A DNA stretch of 64,000 nt from an uncultured Pseudoflavonifractor sp. (GTDB lineage: Bacteria; Bacillota; Clostridia; Oscillospirales; Oscillospiraceae): NCBI GenBank assembly GCA_947425785.1, contig CANEAY010000002.1, positions 62,001-126,000 of the forward strand, in the 5' to 3' direction. Both the position numbers and the translations under genes were made by a program. Below are positions 16,096-24,017 of this stretch, one piece after another. The notes beneath the pieces were generated by a model. That model was not told the origin of the DNA. It worked only from the letters and a program-made list of their open reading frames with translations, and made no database searches. How positions within the stretch are numbered: position 1 is the first letter of the stretch; each line of letters starts with the position of its first letter.

Positions 16096-16932
16096 ATGAA
16101 CAAGAAACTTATCTCTCTGGGCCTGGCCCTGACCCTGGTGCTCTCCCTGTCCGCCTGCGGCGGCAAGCAGAAGGTGGGCGGCGTCGATGTGGTGGACGGC
16201 GTCACCGTGGTCAAGGTGGGCGTGTGCGGCTCCAACAACGAGCAGTGGGACACTGTCAATAAGCTGCTGGAGGCGGACAAGATCCGCTGTGAGATCGTGG
16301 AGTTCTCCGCCTACAACCTGCCCAACGAGGCTCTGAACAACGGCGATATCGCCCTCAACGCTTTCCAGCACAAGGCCTATATGAATAACGAGATCGAGCA
16401 GATGAACTATGACATCTCTGTACTGTGCGACACCATTATCGCCCCTCTGGCCCTGTTCTCCGACAAGATCACCGACGTCTCCCAGCTCAAGGCCGGGGAC
16501 AAGATTGCCGTGCCCCAGGACGCCACCAACGAGGGCCGCTGCTTTAAGATCCTGGAGACCGCCGGCGTGCTGAAGGTGGATCCCGCCGCCGGATATACCC
16601 CCGAGCTCAAGGATGTCACCGAAAATCCCCTGGATCTGGAGTTCGTAGAGATGGAGGCCGGCCTTACCGCCAACTCCCTGCCCGATGTGGCCGCCGCCTT
16701 TGTCAACGGTGCCCGGGCCATTGAGAACGGCCTTCTCATTGAAGACGCTATCTACGTCGAGTCTGTGGCCGACGGCACCGACAACCCCTACATCAACATC
16801 ATTGCCGCCCGCACCGCCGATTTGAAGAATGACGTGTTCCTGAAGATCGCCGCCGCTTACCAGACCGCCGAGACGGCTCAGGCCATCCTGGATGTGTACC
16901 AGGGCGCCTACATCCCCGCCTTCGAGTATTGA
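16096..16932 (+). CDS. metQ: Methionine-binding lipoprotein MetQ
   Basis: A 278-residue substrate-binding lipoprotein of the NlpA/MetQ family. The signal MNKKLISLGLALTLVLSLSAC ends in a lipobox (LSAC). The mature part shows VKVGVCGSNNEQWD, DIALNAFQHKAYMNNE (the FQH-Y family motif), KAGDKIAVPQDATNEGRCFKIL and a Pro-rich C terminus. It is 62 bases after metI with a CGGAGGAAATC ribosome binding site. It captures methionine outside the membrane and delivers it to MetNI. A terminator with a 13-base-pair stem follows at 16943-16972. Confidence 0.96.
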   Translation: MNKKLISLGLALTLVLSLSACGGKQKVGGVDVVDGVTVVKVGVCGSNNEQWDTVNKLLEADKIRCEIVEFSAYNLPNEALNNGDIALNAFQHKAYMNNEIEQMNYDISVLCDTIIAPLALFSDKITDVSQLKAGDKIAVPQDATNEGRCFKILETAGVLKVDPAAGYTPELKDVTENPLDLEFVEMEAGLTANSLPDVAAAFVNGARAIENGLLIEDAIYVESVADGTDNPYINIIAARTADLKNDVFLKIAAAYQTAETAQAILDVYQGAYIPAFEY

Positions 16933-16942
16933 TAAAAAAGCA

Positions 16943-16972
16943 AAAAGAGGCGGGCATTTGCCCGCCTCTTTT
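16943..16972 (+). terminator. Terminator-like hairpin between metQ and the M20 peptidase gene
   Basis: AAAAGAGGCGGGC and GCCCGCCTCTTTT form a symmetrical 13-base-pair stem. It ends in TTTT and lies 20 bases before the next start codon, so the peptidase gene depends on read-through or on a promoter not seen. Confidence 0.85.
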
Positions 16973-16991
16973 GACAAAGGAGGATATCACC

Positions 16992-18176
16992 ATGGAGTTT
17001 CGCAAAGAAGCGGAGGCTCTGGCCCCCTACCTCTCCGGTCTGCGCCGGGAGTTCCATATGCACCCCGAGGTGAGCCGGAAGGAGTTCTGGACGGCGGAGC
17101 GCATTGAGCAGGAGCTGGACGCCATCGGTATCACAGACCACAAGCGGGTGGACGGCTCCGGCGTCTACGCGGTGTTCCACGGAGACAAGCCGGGGGAGAG
17201 GGTTATGACTCTTCGGGCGGATATCGACGCCCTGCCCATTCAGGAGGAAAACCAGGATCTTTCCTACTGCTCCAAGGAACCGGGGGTCATGCACGCCTGC
17301 GGCCACGACTGCCACGCCGCTGGACTTTTGGGGGGCGCCAAGCTCCTCTTTGCCCACAAGGCGGAGTTTGGGGGAGAGGTGCGCCTCTTCTTCCAGCACG
17401 CTGAGGAGGTGGGCTACGGCGGCCGGGTCTTTGTGAAGGAGGGCCTCCTGGAGGGATCCGGCCGGGTCTTCGGCGTCCATGTGGCTTCCGATCTGAAGGT
17501 GGGCACTGTGGGGGTCAAGGTGGGGCCCAATAACGCCAGTGTAGACCATTTTAAAATTACGGTCAAGGGAAAGGCGGCCCACGTCTCCACTCCCCATTTG
17601 GGGGTGGACGCCCTCTACATCGCCAGTCAGATGGTGGTGGGTATCCAGGCCCTGGTGACCCGCCGGGTCTCCCCGGTAGACCCCCTGGTCATCGGGGTGG
17701 GGAAGCTGACAGCGGGCACCGCCTATAACATCGTGGCAGAGGATGCGGAGCTGGAGGGTACCGTTCGGGCCACGACTGTGGAGACCCGGAAGAACGTGCA
17801 GGAGTGGATCAACGCCCTCTGCGAGGAGACCGCCCGGCTCTACGGCGGCACGGCCAGGGTGGAGTGGACAGACTATGCCACCCCGCTTATCAACCCGGCC
17901 ATTGGCTGTGAGGAGGCGGGGGAGATCGTCACCGACCTCTTCGGCTCCCAGGCCCTGGTGACGGAGCGGCCCATCTCCCTGGGCGGGGACGACTTTGCCG
18001 AGTTCCTCCTCACCGTCCCCGGCTGCTATGCCTATGTGGGCACCCAGAGTGACGACCCACATACCCAATATCCCCTCCACAACGGTCACGTGGACATGGA
18101 CGAGGGGGCCTTGCCCATCGCCGCCGCTCTCCACGCCGAGTATACCTGGCGGTATCTTACCGGAGAGATTGGTTGA
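16992..18176 (+). CDS. M20D-family amidohydrolase (hippurate/N-acyl-amino-acid hydrolase type)
   Basis: A 394-residue cytoplasmic metallopeptidase of the M20D/IAA-amidohydrolase family, which removes acyl groups from N-acyl amino acids or cleaves dipeptides. Metal-binding motifs: LRADIDALPIQEEN, MHACGHDCHAAGLLGGAK, FFQHAEEVGYGG, FGVHV, and a C-terminal HNGHVDMDEGAL His. The dimerisation lid lies between (VDHFKITVKGKAAHVSTPHLGVDA). The start at MEFRKEAEAL follows AAGGAGGATATC. Its position behind metNIQ suggests it releases methionine from N-acyl or peptide forms brought in by the importer; that is inference from context only, since a hairpin separates it from metQ. The GHxxHNGH and SLGGDDFAEF sequences are typical and the length is normal. 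Confidence 0.88.
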   Translation: MEFRKEAEALAPYLSGLRREFHMHPEVSRKEFWTAERIEQELDAIGITDHKRVDGSGVYAVFHGDKPGERVMTLRADIDALPIQEENQDLSYCSKEPGVMHACGHDCHAAGLLGGAKLLFAHKAEFGGEVRLFFQHAEEVGYGGRVFVKEGLLEGSGRVFGVHVASDLKVGTVGVKVGPNNASVDHFKITVKGKAAHVSTPHLGVDALYIASQMVVGIQALVTRRVSPVDPLVIGVGKLTAGTAYNIVAEDAELEGTVRATTVETRKNVQEWINALCEETARLYGGTARVEWTDYATPLINPAIGCEEAGEIVTDLFGSQALVTERPISLGGDDFAEFLLTVPGCYAYVGTQSDDPHTQYPLHNGHVDMDEGALPIAAALHAEYTWRYLTGEIG

Positions 18177-18198
18177 CATAATCCAAAAGAATGCAAAG

Positions 18199-18228
18199 AA
18201 AAAGGCCACCCGAAAGGGTGGCCTTTTT
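18199..18228. terminator. Bidirectional terminator between the M20 gene and rpsI
   Basis: AAAAAGGCCACCC, GAAA loop, GGGTGGCCTTTTT: a perfect 13-base-pair stem with A and T tracts on both sides, placed between convergent genes. Confidence 0.92.
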
Positions 18229-18244
18229 GATAGAGAAAGTTGTA

Positions 18245-18649
18245 TCAGCGCTTGCTGAACTGGGGGGCCCGACGGGCGGCTTTGAGGCCGTACTTCTTGC
18301 GCTCCTTCATACGAGGATCGCGGGTGAGGAAGCCGGCGGCCTTCAGAGCGGGCCGGTACTCGGGGTTGACCTCCAGCAGGGCACGGGCGATACCGTGGCG
18401 GATGGCGCCGGCCTGGCCGGTGACGCCGCCGCCGCTGACGGTGGCGGAGATATCCACCTTGCCCAGCAGGTCGGTGGTGACCAGGGGCTGACGGACGATG
18501 AGCTTCAGAGTGTCCAGACCGAAGTAGTCGTCGATGTCGCGGCCGTTGATGGTGATGGCGCCGGTGCCGTTGGGGAAGAGATGCACACGGGCCACGGAGG
18601 ACTTCCGGCGGCCGGTGCCGTAAAGATAAGGCTTCTTGCTCTTATACAT
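18245..18649 (-). CDS. rpsI: 30S ribosomal protein S9
   Basis: A 134-residue S9 (uS9) of the small ribosomal subunit; its C-terminal tail reaches the P-site tRNA. The sequence shows [80 protein letters not shown], with the invariant Lys-Arg end. It begins 14 bases after rplM, the universal L13-S9 pair, and shares its promoter and leader. An AGGAGGTAACTGACC-like site precedes the ATG. Confidence 0.98.
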   Translation of the reverse strand: MYKSKKPYLYGTGRRKSSVARVHLFPNGTGAITINGRDIDDYFGLDTLKLIVRQPLVTTDLLGKVDISATVSGGGVTGQAGAIRHGIARALLEVNPEYRPALKAAGFLTRDPRMKERKKYGLKAARRAPQFSKR

Positions 18650-18663
18650 GGTCAGTTACCTCC

Positions 18664-19095
18664 TTAGTCCATCGTCCAGGGCTCGGGCTTCTGGGCGGCG
18701 TACTTGTGCTCGGTGCCGCGGCAGATGTGCAGCCGGCTCAGGGAGTCCTTGGTGAGGGTGTTGCGGGGCATCATGCCGCGCACAGCCAGCTTCATAGCCA
18801 GCTCGGGGTTCTTCTGCATCAGGGTCTTGTAGTCGACCTCTTTCAGGCCGCCCACCCAACCGGTGTGATGCCGGTAGTACTTCTGCTCCAGCTTCTTGCC
18901 GGTGAGCACAGCCTTCTCGGCGTTGAGGATGATGACGAAGTCACCGCAGTCGGCGTGGGGAGTGTACTCGGGCTTACGCTTGCCCCGCAGCAGGTCGGCG
19001 GCGATGACAGCGGTCTTGCCCAGGGGCTTGTTCGCCGCGTCAAGGATGTACCACTTGCGGACGATGTTGCCCTTGTTTGCCATAAATGTGGACAT
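18664..19095 (-). CDS. rplM: 50S ribosomal protein L13
   Basis: A 143-residue L13 (uL13), an early assembly protein of the large subunit. Motifs: RKWYILDAANKPLGKTAVIAADLLRGK, PHADCGDFVIILNAEKAVLTGKK, KYYRHHTGWVGGLKEV, AVRGMMPRNTLTKDSLSRLHIC. The length matches the family. The first ATG (MSTFMANKG) has a GGAGGTTAGACC ribosome binding site; the second Met four codons on is less well spaced. A strong promoter and structured leader precede it, and autoregulation through the leader is expected from known Firmicute L13 leaders. Confidence 0.98.
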   Translation of the reverse strand: MSTFMANKGNIVRKWYILDAANKPLGKTAVIAADLLRGKRKPEYTPHADCGDFVIILNAEKAVLTGKKLEQKYYRHHTGWVGGLKEVDYKTLMQKNPELAMKLAVRGMMPRNTLTKDSLSRLHICRGTEHKYAAQKPEPWTMD

Positions 19096-19097
19096 GG

Positions 19098-19172
19098 TCT
19101 AACCTCCAATTTGATGCTCAAAGTATGAGCGTTTTCACAAGGAAAGTGCTCCGAATCTGGACGTTCGGAGCG
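19098..19172 (-). ncRNA. L13 (rplM-rpsI) mRNA leader
   Basis: The 5' untranslated region between the predicted start point and rplM holds a stable hairpin (GCTCCGAA / TTCGGAGC, 19148-19173 region) and a second GCTCA...TGAGC stem (about 19119-19134). Low-GC Firmicutes carry a structured L13 leader in this place that is thought to mediate feedback by the ribosomal protein. The match is by position and shape, not by covariance model. Confidence 0.6.
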
Positions 19173-19178
19173 TTTTGT

Positions 19179-19207
19179 ATTATAATACGGCTGACAGGGA
19201 CTGTCAA
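19179..19207 (-). promoter_or_regulatory. Perfect-consensus promoter of rplM-rpsI
   Basis: On the minus strand TTGACA (19202-19207), exactly 17 bases, then TATAAT (19179-19184). Both hexamers and the spacing equal the sigma-A consensus, as fits a ribosomal protein operon. Confidence 0.92.
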
Positions 19208-19319
19208 CGGATTTTTCGAGATTTTTTATTTGAAAAGCTGAAATCTCCTTTTTACAGCGTTTTTCTCTTAAAATCTTTTGATTGCTCCGTTTCGATTTTC
19301 AAATTTTCGGAGGCAGACA

Positions 19320-20090
19320 ATGGAAAAGATCCTCTCTTTGGTACGCCGGTGCGTGGAGGACTACGATATGATCCAGGCCGGGGATCGGGTGGCGGTGGGG
19401 GTATCCGGGGGAAAGGACTCCCTGGTGACCCTGGCCGCCCTCAGCAAGCTGTCCCAATTTTACCCCAAGCCTTTTACGGTAGAGGCGGTGACCCTAGATA
19501 TGGGGCCGGTGGACGGGGGGGAGGGGATGGACTTTCGCCCGGTGGCGGACTACTGCGCCTCCATCGGCGTGCCCTTTACCCTCATCCCCAGCGAGATCAG
19601 CCACATTATTTTTGATCTGCGCAAGGAGAAAAACCCCTGCTCCATGTGTGCCAAGATGCGCCGGGGAGCCCTCCACAACGCCCTGGCGGAGCGGGGCATC
19701 AAAAAAATTGCGCTGGGGCACCACTTTGACGACGCGGTGGAGACCTTTTTCCTCTCCCTCTTCTACGAGGGCCGCATCTCCTGCTTCCAGCCGGTGACCG
19801 AGCTGACCCGAACGGGCATCACCCAGATAAGGCCCCTTCTCTACTGTGGGGAGGGGATGGTGCGGGGGGCGGCCGCCCGGAACGGCCTGCCTGTGGTCTT
19901 CAACCCCTGCCCCGCCGACGGCACCACCAAGCGGCAGGAGGTGAAGGAGCTCATCCGGGATCTGGAGCACCGCTATCCGGGACTGAAAGAGCGGGTCTTT
20001 GGCTCCATGCAGCGGCTCCCCCTGCCGGAGTGGGGGCCGGTGGAGCACCGCCGGAGGCCCTACGCCGAACAGCCGGAGGAAAAAGATTAA
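19320..20090 (+). CDS. TtcA-like tRNA thiolation enzyme (PP-loop ATPase)
   Basis: A 256-residue ATP-pyrophosphatase of the TtcA/TtuA family, which adenylates and thiolates tRNA bases (2-thiocytidine at position 32 for TtcA) using an iron-sulphur cluster. The PP-loop VAVGVSGGKDSLVTL lies near residues 25-40. CSMCAKMRRG gives the CxxC pair, HHFDDAVETFFLSLFYEGR is the family's second ATP motif, and a third Cys occurs in FNPCPADG. The start at MEKILSLVRRC follows TTTCGGAGGCAG; the frame extends upstream into AT-rich leader sequence. It is monocistronic with its own terminator. TtcA versus the sulphur-carrier-dependent TtuA type cannot be settled by eye. Confidence 0.85.
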   Translation: MEKILSLVRRCVEDYDMIQAGDRVAVGVSGGKDSLVTLAALSKLSQFYPKPFTVEAVTLDMGPVDGGEGMDFRPVADYCASIGVPFTLIPSEISHIIFDLRKEKNPCSMCAKMRRGALHNALAERGIKKIALGHHFDDAVETFFLSLFYEGRISCFQPVTELTRTGITQIRPLLYCGEGMVRGAAARNGLPVVFNPCPADGTTKRQEVKELIRDLEHRYPGLKERVFGSMQRLPLPEWGPVEHRRRPYAEQPEEKD

Positions 20091-20095
20091 ACAAC

Positions 20096-20131
20096 AAGGG
20101 GTGGGCAGTTTACTAAGCTGCCCACCCCTTT
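20096..20131. terminator. Bidirectional terminator between the ttcA-like and CPBP genes
   Basis: AAGGGGTGGGCAG and CTGCCCACCCCTT form a 13-base-pair stem with a nine-base loop, then TTT. It lies between convergent genes. Confidence 0.85.
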
Positions 20132-20143
20132 GACATGTGTAAA

Positions 20144-20983
20144 TTATAGATCTCTTTTATTCAGGAGATAAATCACAACAACAAAGGTGAATGAGATCAC
20201 CTGCGCAAGCATGATCCGCACGATCTGCATTTCGTCGGCCCCGCCACTCGTCACGACATGAAGCATATTGGCCGCGACCGTGTTATTAAAGAAATGGTCG
20301 GCCGCTCCCAACCAAAGAGTTCCCGTCATTCTATAAAGCAGGCCCCACTTTATGCTCATCAGTCCCGAAAGGACGATATAACCCGCTGCCATCAGGAGCA
20401 TTTGGCCAAACTCCAGCTCGCCGCCGAAAAAGCTCCTGATGGGCATAACAAAATGCCACACCCCAAAAAGCAGAGCGGCCCCCACATTGGCCTTCGGAAA
20501 GGAATACTTATCAGAGATCACTTTGATAAAGAAGCCTCGAAACAAGCCCTCCTCCATCCAGACATTGATAAAGTTGAACACAATACAGAGCAAGAAAAAA
20601 AGGGCTCCTGTATTTTTGACCGCTATACCTGTCAGCGAAAATCCACTTATGTAGAGCTCCATATGCACCGCTTTGCCCTGCGTGGTCAAAAGGATGATCT
20701 CCATACCGTAAGAAACAGAGAAGCAGATGATACTTAAAAGCAGTCCCCGCAATGTGTTTTTTAGCATACCCTGCTTGCCGAACCCGATCTCGCTCCACTT
20801 TATATTTGCGGCCCTCAGTACAGCAAAAAGCAGAATGAGCCCAAAAACCTTGTGGATCAGGTTTTCACCTATCACCGTTTCATCGGTTCGGATCACAAAG
20901 TATTCGATAGACCTGACCCATAGACAAATGACAAACAAGAGACAGCATATGATAATGGGTTTCTCTTTAATATATTTTTTCAC
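20144..20983 (-). CDS. CPBP-family intramembrane glutamic protease
   Basis: A 279-residue multi-pass membrane protein with about seven or eight hydrophobic segments. The CPBP (CAAX protease and bacteriocin-processing, formerly Abi) motifs are visible: WMEEGLFRGFFIKV with the catalytic Glu pair, FGVWHFVMP, and DHFFNNTVAAN with the conserved Asp-His-Phe-x-Asn. Bacterial members process peptides, confer bacteriocin self-immunity or serve regulated proteolysis. It starts at a GTG preceded by GGAGGCAGCC. Its base composition is clearly lower in GC than its neighbours, with many AAA, ATT and TTT codons, so it may have been acquired. It is a lone gene with no obvious bacteriocin partner nearby. Confidence 0.87.
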   Translation of the reverse strand: MKKYIKEKPIIICCLLFVICLWVRSIEYFVIRTDETVIGENLIHKVFGLILLFAVLRAANIKWSEIGFGKQGMLKNTLRGLLLSIICFSVSYGMEIILLTTQGKAVHMELYISGFSLTGIAVKNTGALFFLLCIVFNFINVWMEEGLFRGFFIKVISDKYSFPKANVGAALLFGVWHFVMPIRSFFGGELEFGQMLLMAAGYIVLSGLMSIKWGLLYRMTGTLWLGAADHFFNNTVAANMLHVVTSGGADEMQIVRIMLAQVISFTFVVVIYLLNKRDL

Positions 20984-21065
20984 TTGGCTGCCTCCACAAA
21001 ACCTGCATCTATTTCAAAAAATACTGCCATATCAAGAGTTATCGCATAGCCCCGATACCTTAACT

Positions 21066-22511
21066 TTACCGGCCCTGCTCCTCCAACAGCTTCTGCTTGA
21101 TGTCCCAGAGCTTCTGGGACAAGTCCACATAGTAGTTGTGGGGGTTTTCAAAGCGCTTGACCTCGTCCCATTGGAGCCCCACCTGCTGGGCGCAGTAGGC
21201 GCGGATGTCCTGGATAGAGGGCCTATTATAGACCAGCTTGCCCCCCAGGAAGATGGGCTTCAAAAGCTCCACCGCGGTGAAGTTAGTGAAGGTCTTCCGC
21301 TTCCAGGTGGCATCCGGGTCAAAGAGCTCCAGGGGCTTATCCTCGTCCACCGTCTCGTCATGGAGGGTGATGAGGTCGGCAAAAGCCTTGCCGTCCGCCT
21401 TGTCGAAGAGGCGGTAGACCTTTTTGAAGTGGGGGGTGGTGATCTTGGCGGCATTTTCAGAAATTTTGATCTTGGGGATGATGTGACCTTCCTTGTCCTC
21501 CACGGCGGCCAGCTTGTATACGCCGCCAAAGACAGGCTCGGAGCGGGAGGTAATGAGCCGCTCGCCCACGCCGAAGGCGTCCAGCTTGGCCCCCTGGAGG
21601 AGCAGATCCCGGATGATATACTCGTCCAGGGCGTTGGAGGCAAAAATTTTACACTCGGTGAGCCCTGCCTCGTCCAGCATCTTTCGGGCTTTGCGGCTCA
21701 AATAGGCCAGATCGCCGGAGTCCAGCCGGATGCCGCAGGAGGTGATGCCCTGGGGAAGAAGTATTTCTTTGAAAGCTTTGATAGCGTTGGGTACGCCGGA
21801 CTGGAGGACGTTGTAGGTGTCCACCAGCAAAGTGGCGTTGTGGGGGTAGAGCTGGCAGTAGGTACGGAAGGCGGTGAGCTCGTCGGGGAACATCTGCACC
21901 CAGGAGTGGGCCATGGTGCCCCCGGCAGGGGAGCCGTAAAGCTCGTCGGCCAGAGTGCAGGCGGTGCCGGAGCACCCGGCGATATAGGAGGCCCGGGCGC
22001 CCAGGATGGCGGCGTCGGGCCCCTGGGCCCGGCGGGAGCCAAACTCGCTCACCGGCCGGCCGTCGGCGGAGCGGACGATGCGGTTTGTTTTGGTGGCGAT
22101 GAGAGACTGGTGATTCAGGGTCAGCAGGATAAAGGTCTCCACAAACTGGGCCTGGATGGCGTTGGCCCGGACGGTGAGGATGGGCTCGTGGGGGAAGATG
22201 GGGGTGCCTTCGGGCACCGCCCAGATGTCGCCGGTGAAGCGGAAGGAGCGCAGATAGGTCAAAAATTCCTCGCTGAAACAGCCCTTGCCCCGGAGATATT
22301 CAATGTCCTCATCGTCAAAGTTCAAATTCTCGATGTAATCGATGACCTGCTCCAGTCCGGCGGCGATGGCGAAGCCGCCCCCGTCGGGGACATTGCGGAA
22401 GAACACGTCGAAGTAGCAGATCTGGTCGGCCAGGCCGGTCTGAAAGTAGCCGTTGGCCATGGTCAGCTCATAGAAGTCGCAGAGCATAGTGTAATTGAGA
22501 TGGTCTTTCAT
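21066..22511 (-). CDS. pncB: Nicotinate phosphoribosyltransferase
   Basis: A 481-residue enzyme that joins nicotinate to PRPP, consuming ATP, in the Preiss-Handler salvage route to NAD. Motifs: LCDFYELTMANGYFQTG near the N terminus, TNRIVRSADGRPVSEFGSRRAQGPDAAI (active-site loop with the phosphorylatable-His environment), FGVGERLITSRSEPVFGGVYKLAAVE, and GIRLDSGDLAYLS. The length matches the longer bacterial class. I chose the ATG at 22511, eight bases from AAGGGGCG; a GTG directly before it is the alternative. It is monocistronic; upstream lies a possible TTTCCT-N17-TATAAT promoter (minus strand, close to 22550-22580). Confidence 0.94.
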   Translation of the reverse strand: MKDHLNYTMLCDFYELTMANGYFQTGLADQICYFDVFFRNVPDGGGFAIAAGLEQVIDYIENLNFDDEDIEYLRGKGCFSEEFLTYLRSFRFTGDIWAVPEGTPIFPHEPILTVRANAIQAQFVETFILLTLNHQSLIATKTNRIVRSADGRPVSEFGSRRAQGPDAAILGARASYIAGCSGTACTLADELYGSPAGGTMAHSWVQMFPDELTAFRTYCQLYPHNATLLVDTYNVLQSGVPNAIKAFKEILLPQGITSCGIRLDSGDLAYLSRKARKMLDEAGLTECKIFASNALDEYIIRDLLLQGAKLDAFGVGERLITSRSEPVFGGVYKLAAVEDKEGHIIPKIKISENAAKITTPHFKKVYRLFDKADGKAFADLITLHDETVDEDKPLELFDPDATWKRKTFTNFTAVELLKPIFLGGKLVYNRPSIQDIRAYCAQQVGLQWDEVKRFENPHNYYVDLSQKLWDIKQKLLEEQGR

Positions 22512-22601
22512 CACAAAACCGCCCCTTTCGGGTAAAAAGTTACCAATATTATACCTGTAAAACGGAGAGAAGGAAAGGAAAATTTAGCTTTTAACGATAG
22601 C

Positions 22602-23933
22602 TCAAAGGTAACCGTATTTTTTTCGCCTTTCCATCAGGAAAACGATGGACACCACCAAGGCCAAAGTCTCTGCCGCCGGGGTGGCCCACCAAATGCCTTC
22701 CAGTCCCAGCAGCCGGGGCAGGAGCAGGATAGACCCCACCTGAAACAGCAGTGTCCGGGAGAAGGAGATGGCGGCAGAGGCCAGGCCGTCTCCCAGGGCA
22801 GTGAAGAAGCCGGAGCAGAATACACTGATGCCCCCGGTAAGGAAGGCCAGACAGAAGATGCGCATTCCCGCCACGGTGATCTCCAGCAGCTGGGGGTCAT
22901 AGCCCACAAAGATGGCGGAGAGGGGACGGGCCAGGAGCTGGGCGATGGCCACCATGCCCAGAGAGCACAGTACCATCACCGTCATACACTTGCGGAAGAG
23001 GCTTTTCAGCTCCCCGGTATTCCCCGCCCCGTAGTGGTAGCTGAAAATGGAGGCAGTGCCCATGGAGAAGCCGATAAACACGGCGGCAAAGACAAACTGG
23101 AGGTACATCATCACCGTGTAGGCCGCCACGCCCACAGAGCCGGCAGTGGCCATGAGGATCCGGTTATAGAGGGCGGTGACCAGGGAGCCGGATACGTTGC
23201 TCATCAGTTCCGAGGAGCCGTTGGCACAGCTTTTCAGCAGCATCCGGGGATAGAGATGGGTCCTGACCAGACGCAGGGGGCTTTTGTTGGGCAGCAGGAA
23301 GTAGATGAGGGGGATGATACCTCCCACCACATAGCCCGCCACCGTGGCCATGGCGGCGCCCGCTACCCCCCAGTCCAGTACGGCGATGAAGAGGTAGTCC
23401 AGAGCCATGTTGGCCACACCGGCGCCCACTGACAGCCACAGACCCATTTTGGGCCGCTCGGCACAGACCAGAAAGGACTGGAAGGAGGTTTGGAGCATAA
23501 AGATGGGAGCTCCGGCGGTCATGATCGTTCCATAGACCACACAGTCCCCCAAAAGGGCCTCATCAGCGCCAAAGAGGAGGGACAGGGGACGCATGAGCAC
23601 CACGCACAGGGTGGACAGGGCTGCGCCCAGGGCGATGATGGTGAGGATAAGGGTGGTAAAATACTGTTTGGCCTTTTCCGGCTCACCCATGCCCATGGCC
23701 CGGGCTACCTCCGCAGCGCCGCCAGTGCCCAGCATGAAGCCGAAGGCGCCGATGATCATAGTAAGGGGATAGACGATGTTCACCGCCGCCAGGGCCTCCT
23801 GCCCCACCACGTTGGATACGAACAGGCCGTCTACGGTGGAGTAGATGGAGGTGACGATCATCATGATGATGGAGGGCAGGGTGAAGCGAAAGAGGCGGGA
23901 ATAAGTAAAATGGTCGGATAGCTGAATGGGCAT
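22602..23933 (-). CDS. MATE-family efflux transporter
   Basis: A 443-residue 12-transmembrane-segment exporter of the MATE family (DinF/NorM-like subgroup common in Clostridia), which expels cationic compounds in exchange for Na+ or H+. Family features: FRFTLPSIIMMIVTSIYSTVDGLFVSNVVGQEALAAVNIVYPL at the N terminus, FMLGTGGAAEVARAMGMGE with the amphipathic loop, and two pseudo-symmetric six-helix halves (ERPKMGLWLSVGAGVANMALDYLFI; second half from about residue 235). The chosen start (MPIQLSDHF) has AAGGAG nine bases upstream. It stands alone between terminators. The substrate cannot be predicted. Confidence 0.93.
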   Translation of the reverse strand: MPIQLSDHFTYSRLFRFTLPSIIMMIVTSIYSTVDGLFVSNVVGQEALAAVNIVYPLTMIIGAFGFMLGTGGAAEVARAMGMGEPEKAKQYFTTLILTIIALGAALSTLCVVLMRPLSLLFGADEALLGDCVVYGTIMTAGAPIFMLQTSFQSFLVCAERPKMGLWLSVGAGVANMALDYLFIAVLDWGVAGAAMATVAGYVVGGIIPLIYFLLPNKSPLRLVRTHLYPRMLLKSCANGSSELMSNVSGSLVTALYNRILMATAGSVGVAAYTVMMYLQFVFAAVFIGFSMGTASIFSYHYGAGNTGELKSLFRKCMTVMVLCSLGMVAIAQLLARPLSAIFVGYDPQLLEITVAGMRIFCLAFLTGGISVFCSGFFTALGDGLASAAISFSRTLLFQVGSILLLPRLLGLEGIWWATPAAETLALVVSIVFLMERRKKYGYL

Positions 23934-23959
23934 AAAAATAACTCCTTGTACTGAAAGAG

Positions 23960-23985
23960 CGGGCACCCCATAGCGGGGTGCCCGT
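23960..23985 (-). terminator. Hairpin downstream of the TIGR04255 gene
   Basis: CGGGCACCCC and GGGGTGCCCG form a 10-base-pair stem with a short loop. On the minus strand it is followed only by CTCTTTC, so termination may be leaky. It separates the TIGR04255 gene from the MATE gene, whose ribosome binding site lies just beyond. Confidence 0.55.
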
Positions 23986-24017
23986 TTGGAACGGCGTGTT
24001 GTGCGGTTGGACGAGGT

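Noticed and set aside
22531..22544. GGTAAAAAGTTACC near pncB as a copy of the lsr operator
   Set aside because: The arms are only five bases with a four-base centre and it lacks the CAAATGTT core; coincidence is likely.
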